From positions 1 to 28,599 of IMG/VR virus record IMGVR_UViG_3300044624_003459: DNA of 28,599 bases. One strand, written 5' to 3'. The notes below the pieces were generated by a model that was not told where the DNA came from, did no database searches, and saw nothing but the letters and a program-made list of their open reading frames with translations. The stretch's first letter is position 1, and every line of letters starts with the position of its first letter. This document shows, piece by piece, positions 1 to 8,642 of the stretch. The position numbers and the translations under genes were made by a program. This stretch comes from a virus.

Positions 1-1
1 T

Positions 2-1717
2 ATTGATGGATCACCGCCGCCCAAGGCCAACTCAGCTGCATCAGCCAAACTAACCATCAAAGACGGATTGATGGGGGCCATGAATACCTATCAGCAACAA
101 TTGGTCAAGGACGGCGTATACACAGCAGCAGACACTTATGAAATTGTGTTTGTGGCTGACGCCAAAGGTAATCAACCAATTCGTGATGCCAGAATAAACT
201 TGCCAGCTGACAGAATTAAAGAACAAAATCAGACTCCTGTGAGTCCTGGACCTACACAAGTGGGTGGATCGGCATTGAATGAATTAACCATTGCCATGGA
301 CATCAGCAATCGCAACTACAGCATCACAGCTGGCATGCAGGTGATTCAGGCCATTGACCTGGCCATTCGCAACAGCACCTACATCACTGATCAGGCCTTG
401 ACAGTGTTCAGCAATGGAGTAGAACTGGAAAATAAAAAGACGGCAGTGAATGCACAATCTCCAATGAAGTGGTTTCAAATCAGCATGGAAGCACAGCAAG
501 GTGCTTATGACACTGCTAGAAATGATCATGTGTATCACATCAAGTACATTATCAGTCCTTATGAACTGTACAATTTTGACAGCAAGTATTTTCCATTGAC
601 CAAGTTTCGCGGACTGCACAAAAGATATCCTTACTGGTTCACTGGAGAAAACACAGCGGTGCTGGAGTACACAGCCAACTTCAACAGCCTGTACAACATC
701 ACAGTGACTGGCAGTCACGCAGACCAAAGTGCAGCCGCCCAACTGCGCAAAAAATACACAGCCAGCATGCGTGACATTCCCATGTACACCTACATGCCGG
801 CCAGCAATGCCAGCCGACAAGGTGCTGACGGGGTAAGCAACGAAATAGCCGCCAATGCCAGTGAATACCTGTTCAGCCCCGGCGACCTAAGCAAAGCCAA
901 ACTGCGTATTATTGGTGATCCGGCCTGGATTCAACAAGGCAGTCTGGCTGGCGGGGTCAACACACAAGAGTTTGGATACTCGGCTTTTTTGCCCGACGGC
1001 ACTATAAATTTTGACGCCAGTCAGGTCATGTTTGAAATTGCATGGCAACGTCCTGAAGACTACAATCTCAGCACTGGGCTGGCCGATCCCTATGCTAGAC
1101 CGGGCAACCAGGCACGACAACCACAGCAAAGCAATGTGTATCAGTGTGTCAAGGTCATCAGCGAATTTAAAGCTGGCAAGTTTGAACAAACACTGGAAGG
1201 TGCACTGTTTATGTTTCCTGTTCCGTCAGGCAACAACACAGCAGCCACAGCCGGCAATCCCAACGGTGCACAAAACAGTGACCAAGGCCGCCCTGTGCCA
1301 TCGCCTCGACCCAATAGCGGAAGCTCCTATACTGGTGGTGTTGGCAATGCCACCAACGATCCCACTAACCGAGCTGCGGCCATAAACAACAACAATGGTG
1401 CCGCTTCGGCCAGTTCTAATCAAACAGATTCCTTGCGCAACAGATCAAGAAGTGCCGCGGCTGCGGCCAGACTGTCTGGCACCCCTGTGGCTCCTGCCGC
1501 AACCACAAGCCAAAGCTCACGACAAAGTGCACCAACTGCCACAGCCACCGCTGCATCACTGACACCTTTACCACCAGCCCAGCCAGTGGTCAGCAATGGT
1601 CAAACATTCCTGGGATCTCTGAATACAGCCGTGGTATCACGATTGCCGCCCAATGTGGCAGTACGTACTCAGGGTGCAACACCTAGTGTGCCTCAACAAG
1701 GACGGCGTGATTTTTAA
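2..1717 (+). CDS. Virion structural protein, probably baseplate hub-associated (5' partial)
   Basis: The reading frame is open to the left edge, so the true start lies outside the window; the first internal ATG codons (68, 80) are not convincing starts because in-frame residues before them look like ordinary protein. The first ~270 visible residues form a compact domain with segments such as YIISPYELYN and YPYWFTGENTAVLEY. I recall similar segments in large structural proteins of marine T4-like phages. From about residue 400 it becomes low-complexity, rich in Ala, Ser, Asn, Pro, Gln and Thr, and is likely a disordered linker. It directly precedes gp5, separated by 8 bases, so a gp27-like hub partner role is plausible. 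That role is inferred from position, not from a recognised gp27 motif. No enzyme motif is visible. Confidence 0.8.
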   Translation: MDGSPPPKANSAASAKLTIKDGLMGAMNTYQQQLVKDGVYTAADTYEIVFVADAKGNQPIRDARINLPADRIKEQNQTPVSPGPTQVGGSALNELTIAMDISNRNYSITAGMQVIQAIDLAIRNSTYITDQALTVFSNGVELENKKTAVNAQSPMKWFQISMEAQQGAYDTARNDHVYHIKYIISPYELYNFDSKYFPLTKFRGLHKRYPYWFTGENTAVLEYTANFNSLYNITVTGSHADQSAAAQLRKKYTASMRDIPMYTYMPASNASRQGADGVSNEIAANASEYLFSPGDLSKAKLRIIGDPAWIQQGSLAGGVNTQEFGYSAFLPDGTINFDASQVMFEIAWQRPEDYNLSTGLADPYARPGNQARQPQQSNVYQCVKVISEFKAGKFEQTLEGALFMFPVPSGNNTAATAGNPNGAQNSDQGRPVPSPRPNSGSSYTGGVGNATNDPTNRAAAINNNNGAASASSNQTDSLRNRSRSAAAAARLSGTPVAPAATTSQSSRQSAPTATATAASLTPLPPAQPVVSNGQTFLGSLNTAVVSRLPPNVAVRTQGATPSVPQQGRRDF

Positions 1718-1725
1718 GGAAACAA

Positions 1726-3228
1726 ATGTCAGAAGAAATACAACGCAGTACAGGTAGACCCAGCAATTTCAAACAAGATCGTGGCGGCACGCCAGCAGAG
1801 TTTGGGCCGTTTGTGGGCAAAGTCAAAAACAATGTTGACCCTACTCGTGCTGGCCGCCTGCAGGTGTATATTGAAACTTTTGCTGGTGGCGACGAAAATG
1901 ACCCCACCAAATGGACCACAGTGAGATACCTGCCAGGATTTTATGGCTACACGCCCAGTGGCAAAACTGCCGCCGACAACGACGGACAATATCCCGGCAA
2001 TCAAAACAGCTATGGCATGTGGTTTACACCACCAGACATTGGTATTACAGTGTTGTGTGTGTTTGCCAACGGTGATCGACAATTGGGTTACTACATTGGG
2101 GTAGTGCCAGACAATGGCATAGGACACATGGTACCAGCCATTGGCGCGGCCTTCAACTATGTGCCACAAAACAAAAATCAAGAAACTTATTTTACTGATG
2201 CTGCCTTGTTGCCAGTCACCGAAATCAATACCAACAACACTGCATTGATCAATTCGCCACGTTTTTTCCAACAGAAAAAACCTGTGCAAAGTGTGGTAGC
2301 GCAGGCCATGTTTCAGCAAGGACTCATCACCGACGGTGAGCGTGGGCCCATACGCTCAAGCAGTCAACGTGAAACACCCAGTGCTGTGTTTGGTATTTCA
2401 ACTCCGGGCATACCTGTGTATCAAGGCGGCATGAAACCCAACGACATTCGTAAAAAAATTCAGAACAATGAAATCAAGCCCGAAGATGCACAAGTAATCA
2501 GTCGCGCAGGTGGACACACCTTAGTCATGGATGACGGTGACCTCGAAGGTGACAATGCCCTGTTGCGATTGCGCACACCCAAAGGTCATCAAATCATGAT
2601 GAATGACTCTGGCAACTTCTTTTACATAATTCATGCTAATGGTCAAACCTGGCTGGAGTTTGGGCAAGAAGGTACAGTGGATGTATTTTCTACCAACTCA
2701 ATTAACCTACGATCACAAGGCGACATAAATTTACACGCTGACCGTGACATCAACATGTATGCAGGGCGCAATATGAAAATGAAAGCTCTGTCAGATGTCA
2801 AGATTGAAGCTGATGCTGATTTGTCTATTGCTGTAAAGAAAAACATCACAGTGTATAGCAAGGCCAAAATTGGTATCAAAGCTGACGGCGCCATGGCATT
2901 GCAAAGTGCAGGTGGATCCTGGAACGGTGGCGAATCATTGGTGTTTACTGCTGGCGGCATAGATTTGAATGGCCCTACAGCACCATCCGTGACTGAGCCC
3001 AAGCCCATACAAAAAACCATCATGGACGATGTGTCATTTGACAGCAGCCGCGGTTGGATTGTGAACAAAGACAAATTGCAAAGCATTGTGACTCGAGCAC
3101 CCACACACGAACCATATCCTTATCACAACAAAGGCGTGGCTGTGGAGACCAAATTTGAACCAGGAAAACCCAAACCTCCGCCAGGTGCCGCACCTGTGCC
3201 AGCAGGAGTAGAGGTTTCAGTGAAATGA
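1726..3228 (+). CDS. 5: Baseplate hub / tail spike protein, gp5-like, without lysozyme domain
   Basis: This 500-residue protein is the central spike that would pierce the outer membrane on sheath contraction. Residues ~25-145 form the N-terminal OB-fold of gp5 (FGPFVGKVKNNVDPTRAGRL, then a GMWFTPPDIG segment and a GYYIG segment). Residues ~150-260 carry the linker seen in marine phage gp5 (ERGPIRSSSQRETPS, VFGISTPG). Residues ~320-400 have the alternating pattern of a triple-stranded beta-helix (NSINLRSQGDINLHADRDIN and following), like the C-terminal needle of gp5 and VgrG. T4 gp5 has a lysozyme domain between the OB fold and the needle; none is present here. The tail is Pro-rich. The start is supported by an AAGGAAA Shine-Dalgarno at 1716-1722. 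The stop overlaps the next start (ATGA at 3225). Confidence 0.93.
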   Translation: MSEEIQRSTGRPSNFKQDRGGTPAEFGPFVGKVKNNVDPTRAGRLQVYIETFAGGDENDPTKWTTVRYLPGFYGYTPSGKTAADNDGQYPGNQNSYGMWFTPPDIGITVLCVFANGDRQLGYYIGVVPDNGIGHMVPAIGAAFNYVPQNKNQETYFTDAALLPVTEINTNNTALINSPRFFQQKKPVQSVVAQAMFQQGLITDGERGPIRSSSQRETPSAVFGISTPGIPVYQGGMKPNDIRKKIQNNEIKPEDAQVISRAGGHTLVMDDGDLEGDNALLRLRTPKGHQIMMNDSGNFFYIIHANGQTWLEFGQEGTVDVFSTNSINLRSQGDINLHADRDINMYAGRNMKMKALSDVKIEADADLSIAVKKNITVYSKAKIGIKADGAMALQSAGGSWNGGESLVFTAGGIDLNGPTAPSVTEPKPIQKTIMDDVSFDSSRGWIVNKDKLQSIVTRAPTHEPYPYHNKGVAVETKFEPGKPKPPPGAAPVPAGVEVSVK

Positions 3229-4625
3229 GTATTTTCAAGTTTGACAATCCTGTAACCGGTCAACAGGTTGAAATAAAAGGCGCACCCACTTTGACCGCTG
3301 GCCAAGCCAGAGTTATTTTTGATCAACAACTCAAGGCCGGCAGCCTAGTAGGATTGACCACTGGTGATGTTGTCAGTGCCGCTACTCAAGCAGCAGATGG
3401 ATTGGCTGGTGCGTCTGCTCAGTTGGCACAGGCCATCAGCGGAAGAGGCGGCAGCTCACAAGGAGCACTACAAAGTACCCCTGCAGTTGGTGACCTTGTG
3501 TCGCAAACATCAAGTGTGTTTGGTAGATTAACAAACACTGTACTGAGACCAGGGGCCCTGCCAGTAACCAACGGCATCAATATTGCTGACTTTGCCAAAC
3601 AAGGGGCAGCCCTGGTGCCAATACAAGGATTGAGTGTGCCCGATGTGACAGCTGCCATGAGCAGTGCCAGCAAACTGGTTGGCCAAGGAGCCAGTGCTAT
3701 CTCCAATGATTTAGGATTGGGAAAATTTGGATTGGATGCTCAACAGCTGGAATCAGCTGGCATTATCAAACCAGGCACTGCTGCCACCTTGTTGAATCAA
3801 GGACAAAACACATTGACTGATGTGTTAAAAAGTCCTGCAGTATGGACCGGCAAAGATGGCATCAACAATCTTGACAGTTTGTTGAGTTCAGTGCCTAAGC
3901 AAGATGGCATTCAACAACAACTCATGAGTCAAGGACTCAATTCTGTTAAGCAGCTGGGCATACCCACAGACAAACTCAGTGTGGCCTCGCTTACAGGACT
4001 GGCCAATAATGCAGCCAAAAGTGTGCCAGATACCATGGCCTGGGCCAACGGATTACCGCTGCCAGCAGATATTCAAGCTGAACTTGACACAGCAGCAAGA
4101 GACGGTGCCTTTGCTGCAGATTTTGCAACTTTCAAAGTGGATGATGACATGAAAGCTGAAATCACTCCGTTGCCAGCCGAAAACACCGTGGATCGACAGA
4201 CTGTGGATGCTGCCAGTAAACGTATTGTGGGCAACGACAAAGTGCCTGAATTTTCCTACGGTGCGCAGCCACCTAACGAAAGAGTCACGGTGCTTGCACT
4301 GGAAAGCAAGATTGCATTGACCAGTGCGCAACAGACTGTGATCGAACGACAGTTGGTAGAAGTTCGAAAAACCGTAACACCGTCCACAGCCAGTGAAGGC
4401 ATTGGCATACTCGATGAACTGCTGGGCAGGATAGCCTTGGTTGACAGTCAATATTTGGAGTACAAACGCCAGGCCTTGCAACTGAACAAAATTCAACCAG
4501 GATCAGGCGATGCAATCTTGGCCAAAATTGAAAGCGAATTTGCTGAAGTAGCAGGCATTAGAAAACGCATCGAATCAACCTTGGCCAAACTGCGTGAACT
4601 AGTCGGTCAAACCACCACTGCCTAA
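3225..4625 (+). CDS. Virion structural protein of unknown role, coupled to gp5
   Basis: This 466-residue protein has no enzyme motif that I recognise. It starts within the gp5 stop (ATGA), so it is translationally coupled and probably made in step with the spike. Residues ~1-170 are Ala/Gly/Ser/Gln-rich and likely helical or flexible. Residues ~171-245 hold a recognisable module (AQQLESAGIIKPGTA, then SPAVWTGKDGINNLDSLL, then QQQLMSQGLNSVKQLGIPTD). I recall this module in several phage tail proteins, sometimes beside peptidoglycan-active domains. Residues ~330-350 contain DAASKRIVGNDKVP. From about residue 355 to the end the pattern is heptad-like (ALESKIALTSAQQTVIERQL and KIESEFAEVAGIRKRIE), suggesting a coiled coil. 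No signal peptide or membrane segment is seen. A hub or spike accessory role is an inference from position only. Confidence 0.85.
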   Translation: MSIFKFDNPVTGQQVEIKGAPTLTAGQARVIFDQQLKAGSLVGLTTGDVVSAATQAADGLAGASAQLAQAISGRGGSSQGALQSTPAVGDLVSQTSSVFGRLTNTVLRPGALPVTNGINIADFAKQGAALVPIQGLSVPDVTAAMSSASKLVGQGASAISNDLGLGKFGLDAQQLESAGIIKPGTAATLLNQGQNTLTDVLKSPAVWTGKDGINNLDSLLSSVPKQDGIQQQLMSQGLNSVKQLGIPTDKLSVASLTGLANNAAKSVPDTMAWANGLPLPADIQAELDTAARDGAFAADFATFKVDDDMKAEITPLPAENTVDRQTVDAASKRIVGNDKVPEFSYGAQPPNERVTVLALESKIALTSAQQTVIERQLVEVRKTVTPSTASEGIGILDELLGRIALVDSQYLEYKRQALQLNKIQPGSGDAILAKIESEFAEVAGIRKRIESTLAKLRELVGQTTTA

Positions 4626-4629
4626 CGCC

Positions 4630-4637
4630 CATAAATA
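4630..4637 (+). promoter_or_regulatory. T4-type late promoter element (CATAAATA) before gp25
   Basis: CATAAATA matches the NATAAATA late motif of T4-like phages. By T4 geometry (element at about -13 to -6) the transcript would start at base 4643, the A of the gp25 ATG. No -35 element is expected for this promoter class. It lies in the 17-base gap after the upstream stop. Confidence 0.6.
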
Positions 4638-4642
4638 TTGTC

Positions 4643-5017
4643 ATGACCACATTCATCGGCTTCAACACCATCAATCAAAACAAAAAATTCACACTGACAG
4701 ATTTTGCATTGATTCAGCGTGATCTCTTGAATGCTTTCAACATTCGTCAAGGTGAACTGCCAGGCCGCCCGGGATATGGCACAGTGCTGTATGAATATGT
4801 GTTTGAAAATCAAGTTGAACAATTGCAACAGCAGATACGCGACGAAGTGCAACGTGTGGCCGGTGGCGATCCCAGATTGATCATCAATGACATTCAGGTG
4901 TTTCCCCAGGAGAATGGCATTTTGATTCAGTTGGAAATCACCATTGTAAACACCACCAATGCCGAAATACTCAGCATATTCTTTGACGAGCAGACTCGCA
5001 ACGCCAGCTATGTATAA
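4643..5017 (+). CDS. 25: Baseplate wedge protein gp25 (GPW/gp25 family)
   Basis: This 124-residue protein matches the gp25 family in length and motifs. GELPGRPGYG lies at residues 37-46, followed by a helix (VFENQVEQLQQQIRDEVQRV) and a DPR at 76-78 leading into the C-terminal strands. gp25 sits in the wedge next to gp6 and gp53 and starts polymerisation of the contractile sheath. It is related to the HsiF/TssE component of type VI secretion. There is no Shine-Dalgarno before the ATG; instead CATAAATA at 4630-4637 lies five bases upstream, so a transcript from that element would begin at the ATG itself. The gene also sits 17 bases after the preceding stop and could be read from upstream transcripts. 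Family assignment is secure. Confidence 0.95.
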   Translation: MTTFIGFNTINQNKKFTLTDFALIQRDLLNAFNIRQGELPGRPGYGTVLYEYVFENQVEQLQQQIRDEVQRVAGGDPRLIINDIQVFPQENGILIQLEITIVNTTNAEILSIFFDEQTRNASYV

Positions 5018-5036
5018 CTGAGCCGTTTTTATTATC

Positions 5037-5044
5037 AATAAATA
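5037..5044 (+). promoter_or_regulatory. T4-type late promoter element (AATAAATA) before gp6
   Basis: AATAAATA lies in the 46-base gap between gp25 and gp6. The expected start near 5050 gives a leader of about 14 bases that still contains the purine-rich ribosome site of gp6. Surrounding bases are AT-rich, including a T-run at 5026-5030 that has no hairpin before it. Confidence 0.6.
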
Positions 5045-5050
5045 AAGCAC

Positions 5051-5060
5051 GGACGAGAGA
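5051..5060 (+). promoter_or_regulatory. Ribosome binding site of gp6
   Basis: GGACGAGAGA ends three bases before the ATG at 5064. It is purine-rich but not a textbook core. It supports this start, which also begins the conserved gp6 N-terminus. Confidence 0.5.
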
Positions 5061-5063
5061 ACC

Positions 5064-8000
5064 ATGGCAACAACCACAAGACAAACAGCGATATTTGGTG
5101 TAGAAGATTGGAAACAGATCTATCAAACCTATCGCGAAGCTGATTTTCAAAGTTATGACTTTGAAACGCTACGCAAAAGTTTCATCGACTACCTGCGGTT
5201 GTATTACCCCGAAACGTTCAATGACTACATTGAATCTTCAGAATTTATTGCCTTGCTGGATGTCATGGCGTTTATGGGTCAAGCTCTTGCATTCCGTACC
5301 GACCTAAACACTCGTGAAAACTACATAGACACAGCAGAGCGTAGAGATTCAGTAGTGCGCTTGGCCAACTTGGTCAGCTACACTGCCAAACGCAATACTG
5401 CTGCCGAAGGATATCTCAAGGTATTCAATGTGACCACAACTGAAAATGTGGTGGATTATAATGGAGTCAACCTAGCCAACATCACAGTGAACTGGGCAGA
5501 CCCTACCAACGTGGACTGGCAAGAACAGTTCACAGCCATCATCAATGCCAGCCTGGTTGACAGCCAGCGAGTAGGTTTACCCGGCAATCGCCAAACCATT
5601 TTGGGTGTGAGAACTGATGAATATGGCATAAATCTGGTGTCAGGTTTTTTGCCAGTTATTCCCTACACTGCCACAGTGGACGGTGTCAGCATGCCTTTTG
5701 AAGCGGTGACCAGCACCAGCGTAGGCCGCGACTATGTGTATGAGCCATCGCCTGTGCCTGACACCACATTCAACATACTGTTCAGAAATGATCAACTGGG
5801 ATTTCAATCAGCCAACACTGGCTATTTCTTTTTGTTCAAACAAGGTGTGTTGCAAAACCAAGACTTTAATTTGGCTGAACGCATTGCTAATCGCACAGTG
5901 GACATCAACATTGAAGGTGTAAACAACCAAGATCGTTGGCTATTTCAACTGGACAACATAGGCACAATCAGCAGAGAGTGGCAGTTTGTGGAAAACGTGT
6001 ACACAGCCGCTGAACAACGCAGCAATGCCCTGCAGGCCATCTATGCTGTGACATCCAGAGCCAATGACCAAATCACTCTGGTGTTTGGCGACGGTGTGTT
6101 CAGTGAAATTCCTGTGGGTGTATTCCGTTCGTATGTACGTGCATCAAACGGTCTTCAGTATATTATTAACCCTGAAGAAATGCAAAATGTTGTGTTGCCC
6201 ATCAGTTACACTGATCGCAAAGGCAACTTGCAGACCATCACATTCACCTGTGGCATCACACGCCCTGTGAGTAACAGTCAGGCACGTGAACCCATTGCCG
6301 AAATCAAACAACGTGCTCCTGCCCGTTACTACACACAGAATCGCATGGTCAATGGGGAAGATTACAACCTGTTTCCATACACACAATTCAATAGTATCAT
6401 CAAGAGCAAGGCACTAAATCGTGCGTCTATTGGTACCAGCAGATATTTGGACCTTGTGGACAACACCGGCAAGTATTCCAGTACAAACACGTTTTCCAGT
6501 GACGGTGCACTGTGGCTTCAAAGCATATTGCCCACTATCTTATTTTCTTACACCAATCGCAATGACATAGCTGATGTGATTACCAATCAGGTACAGCCTA
6601 ACATTGGTGCAGCAACCATGCGTCAGTTTTATTATGCCAACTTTCCACGCATCACATCATCTACTCAACCCACAGGAGTGACTTGGTTAGCAGGCTATAC
6701 CTGGAATCAAAGTACCACACTGGCCAACGAAACCACTGGTTATTTTCGCAATACTACCACCAGCGCCACGTTTCCTGGTGGCACACCCATACCAGTGGGT
6801 GCAACCACAACCACCATGTTCAAGTATGTGATTCCTGGCAGTCTCATACGCTTTGTGCCACCTGTGGGCTACTATTTTGATCGCAACAATCGTCTGGTGC
6901 AGGGCACTGCAACCCGTGCAGATGAACGCATGGAAATCTGGGCAAGTCCACAACAGATTGTGGGCGACGGCTACAATGGCGGTGTAGGCAACTTGAGTTC
7001 AGGTGCCGGACCGGTGACTATTAACAATTTTGTGCCAACTGGTGCCATTGTTGATACTATTATTCCGCTGCTTGTCACAGACCTGCCCAATGCATTGGAA
7101 CAGGACATGGCCGAACAAATGTTGCTGTTTCGCAATTTTGGCCTGGGTTACGACAACAATGGCAGCATCACTGGTACTCCTTACACCTGGTATTTGATCA
7201 CCAGCACCAATCTTGACGCCTATTCGTCTGCCAATTCTGCAACCTGGAGTCAGCAGTATGCAGGCAACACATCAGGGGCCAATCTTGATGCAAGTTGGTT
7301 GGTACAATTTGTGGTTCAAAATCAAAACTACACCATCACATTCCGCGGTTTAGCCTACAACTTTGGTTCAGTGTTGCAAACACGCTTTTTCTTCTATGAA
7401 GATCAACTGGTGTACGACAGCCGCTCTGGCACAGTGATCAAGGACTTTATCAATGTGCTGGCAGTGAATACCAAGCCTGATTCTACAGAATCATTGCCCG
7501 GTGATATCTATACCACCATCATTGACCAACCAATTCAGAGCGATGGCTATGTTGATGATTTTCAAGTGTTGGTCAGTTATCGTGATTCGGACAACGACGG
7601 GGTGCCAGACAACCCAGACTTTTTTGACGAAATTGTAGGTCCAGTGTCCTCATCAGGTCCCTATGTGTTTTTGCAACAGACCGTGGACTTTGACAATTTA
7701 GAACGTTATCTGCTGGTTGAACAAGATCGTGTGAGTTATGACTATGGCACCCTTGACGAAATTGAGTTGGTCAAAACTGAGTGGACTCCTGGGCAGGTGT
7801 TTTATGCCTATGCTGAATCAGCGTTCTACGAACTCAGCATATCAGTCACAGGAGTACGAACCTTGGTTGCTGTGTCAGGATGGCTGGCACGGCCCGGGCG
7901 TCAAGACTTGTATTTTCAATATCGACACAATTCACCGCTGACCAACAGAATTGATCCTGGCAGCACAAACATTGTGGATCTTTATGTGGTAACGCTGAGT

Positions 8001-8642
8001 TATTATACTGCATACCAAAACTATCTGCGTGATACCACAGGCACAGTGACTGAGCCACAACGCCCCACCATTGACGAACTCAGCACTGATTATCAAGCAC
8101 TACAAGACTACAAAATGATCAGCGACAACATTGTGGTCAACAGTGTGGTATTCAAACCCCTGTTTGGTCCCAAGGCCGCAGCTGAACTACGTGCCACTAT
8201 CAAAGTTATTCGTGCGCAAAACAGCACAGCCAGTACCAGTGAGATCAAGAGCAGTGTGTTGGCAGAAATGAATGCATATTTCAGCATTGACAAATGGAAT
8301 TTTGGTGATACATTTTATTTTTCAGAACTGGCCGCATACTTGCACAGTCAACTGGGATCTATTATCAGTTCGGTGGTGTTGGTACCATTGGACCAACAAA
8401 AGAGCTTTGGCGATCTGTATGAAATACGCAGCCAACCAAACGAAATTTTTGCAAATGGTGCTATCATTGACAACATTGATGTGATTGAAGCTTTGACCAG
8501 TGCTAATCTGCGCACTGCACCAGGCAGTGGAGTAGGTGGCCTGGCAGGCAGTGGGTCAAGCACTGGTGGCAGCAGTAGTAGTGGCAGCAGTGGTGGCAAC
8601 AGTAGTGGTGGCAACAGTGGTGGTGGTGGGGGAGGTTATTAA
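5064..8642 (+). CDS. 6: Baseplate wedge protein gp6 (Baseplate J-like), with Gly/Ser tail
   Basis: The 1192 residues begin with the typical gp6 N-terminus: LRKSFIDYLRLYYPETFNDY, ESSEFIALLDVMAFMGQ and DLNTRENYIDTAERRDSVVR within residues 34-112. The C-terminal core is also typical (YFSIDKWNFGDTFYFSELA, then SSVVLVPLD and EIRSQPNEIFANGAIIDNID, to about residue 1145). gp6 forms the continuous ring that clamps the wedges and drives the baseplate change on infection. T4 gp6 is about 660 residues, so this one is much longer, with extra middle domains. A DSDNDGVPDNPD calcium-loop-like motif (thrombospondin type 3 style) lies at 841-852. The last ~40 residues are almost only Gly, Ser and Asn. The start has a purine-rich site (GGACGAGAGA, 5051-5060) and a late-promoter element at 5037-5044. 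The stop touches the next ATG. Confidence 0.95.
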   Translation: MATTTRQTAIFGVEDWKQIYQTYREADFQSYDFETLRKSFIDYLRLYYPETFNDYIESSEFIALLDVMAFMGQALAFRTDLNTRENYIDTAERRDSVVRLANLVSYTAKRNTAAEGYLKVFNVTTTENVVDYNGVNLANITVNWADPTNVDWQEQFTAIINASLVDSQRVGLPGNRQTILGVRTDEYGINLVSGFLPVIPYTATVDGVSMPFEAVTSTSVGRDYVYEPSPVPDTTFNILFRNDQLGFQSANTGYFFLFKQGVLQNQDFNLAERIANRTVDINIEGVNNQDRWLFQLDNIGTISREWQFVENVYTAAEQRSNALQAIYAVTSRANDQITLVFGDGVFSEIPVGVFRSYVRASNGLQYIINPEEMQNVVLPISYTDRKGNLQTITFTCGITRPVSNSQAREPIAEIKQRAPARYYTQNRMVNGEDYNLFPYTQFNSIIKSKALNRASIGTSRYLDLVDNTGKYSSTNTFSSDGALWLQSILPTILFSYTNRNDIADVITNQVQPNIGAATMRQFYYANFPRITSSTQPTGVTWLAGYTWNQSTTLANETTGYFRNTTTSATFPGGTPIPVGATTTTMFKYVIPGSLIRFVPPVGYYFDRNNRLVQGTATRADERMEIWASPQQIVGDGYNGGVGNLSSGAGPVTINNFVPTGAIVDTIIPLLVTDLPNALEQDMAEQMLLFRNFGLGYDNNGSITGTPYTWYLITSTNLDAYSSANSATWSQQYAGNTSGANLDASWLVQFVVQNQNYTITFRGLAYNFGSVLQTRFFFYEDQLVYDSRSGTVIKDFINVLAVNTKPDSTESLPGDIYTTIIDQPIQSDGYVDDFQVLVSYRDSDNDGVPDNPDFFDEIVGPVSSSGPYVFLQQTVDFDNLERYLLVEQDRVSYDYGTLDEIELVKTEWTPGQVFYAYAESAFYELSISVTGVRTLVAVSGWLARPGRQDLYFQYRHNSPLTNRIDPGSTNIVDLYVVTLSYYTAYQNYLRDTTGTVTEPQRPTIDELSTDYQALQDYKMISDNIVVNSVVFKPLFGPKAAAELRATIKVIRAQNSTASTSEIKSSVLAEMNAYFSIDKWNFGDTFYFSELAAYLHSQLGSIISSVVLVPLDQQKSFGDLYEIRSQPNEIFANGAIIDNIDVIEALTSANLRTAPGSGVGGLAGSGSSTGGSSSSGSSGGNSSGGNSGGGGGGY
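8523..8639 (+). repeat. Gly/Ser-rich low-complexity tail of gp6
   Basis: The last ~39 codons of gp6 are almost all GGT/GGC and AGT/AGC with a few AAC. They include an exact 15-base tandem duplication (8589-8603 and 8604-8618; codons for SGGNS) and end in a run of five G. Such repeats grow and shrink by slippage. The encoded segment should be a flexible linker-like tail beyond the conserved gp6 fold. Confidence 0.85.
8631..8635 (+). promoter_or_regulatory. Shine-Dalgarno of the giant gene, encoded inside gp6
   Basis: GGAGG sits seven bases before the ATG at 8643, in the last Gly codons of gp6. The gp6 stop (8640-8642) abuts the ATG, so termination and re-initiation are probably coupled. The site fixes the start of the 5147-residue protein. 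Confidence 0.8.

Noticed and set aside
284-820. 178-residue open frame on the minus strand
   Set aside because: It lies wholly inside the strongly supported plus-strand structural gene, has no ribosome site or promoter, and its composition (many Cys, His and Val) is typical of a reverse-frame shadow. The other minus-strand frames were rejected for the same reason.
998-1015. TATAAATT considered as another late promoter
   Set aside because: It mismatches the last base of the motif and lies inside the first gene, with no start codon in a sensible position downstream.
5018-5036. T-run after gp25 considered as a terminator
   Set aside because: TTTTT at 5026-5030 has no stable hairpin before it. 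The region is better explained as the AT-rich flank of the late promoter element.
8523-8639. Short tandem repeats considered as a CRISPR array or a frameshift site
   Set aside because: Repeats are in phase with Gly/Ser/Asn codons and have no unique spacers. The five-G run is followed directly by the natural stop and the next start, so no frameshift is needed.
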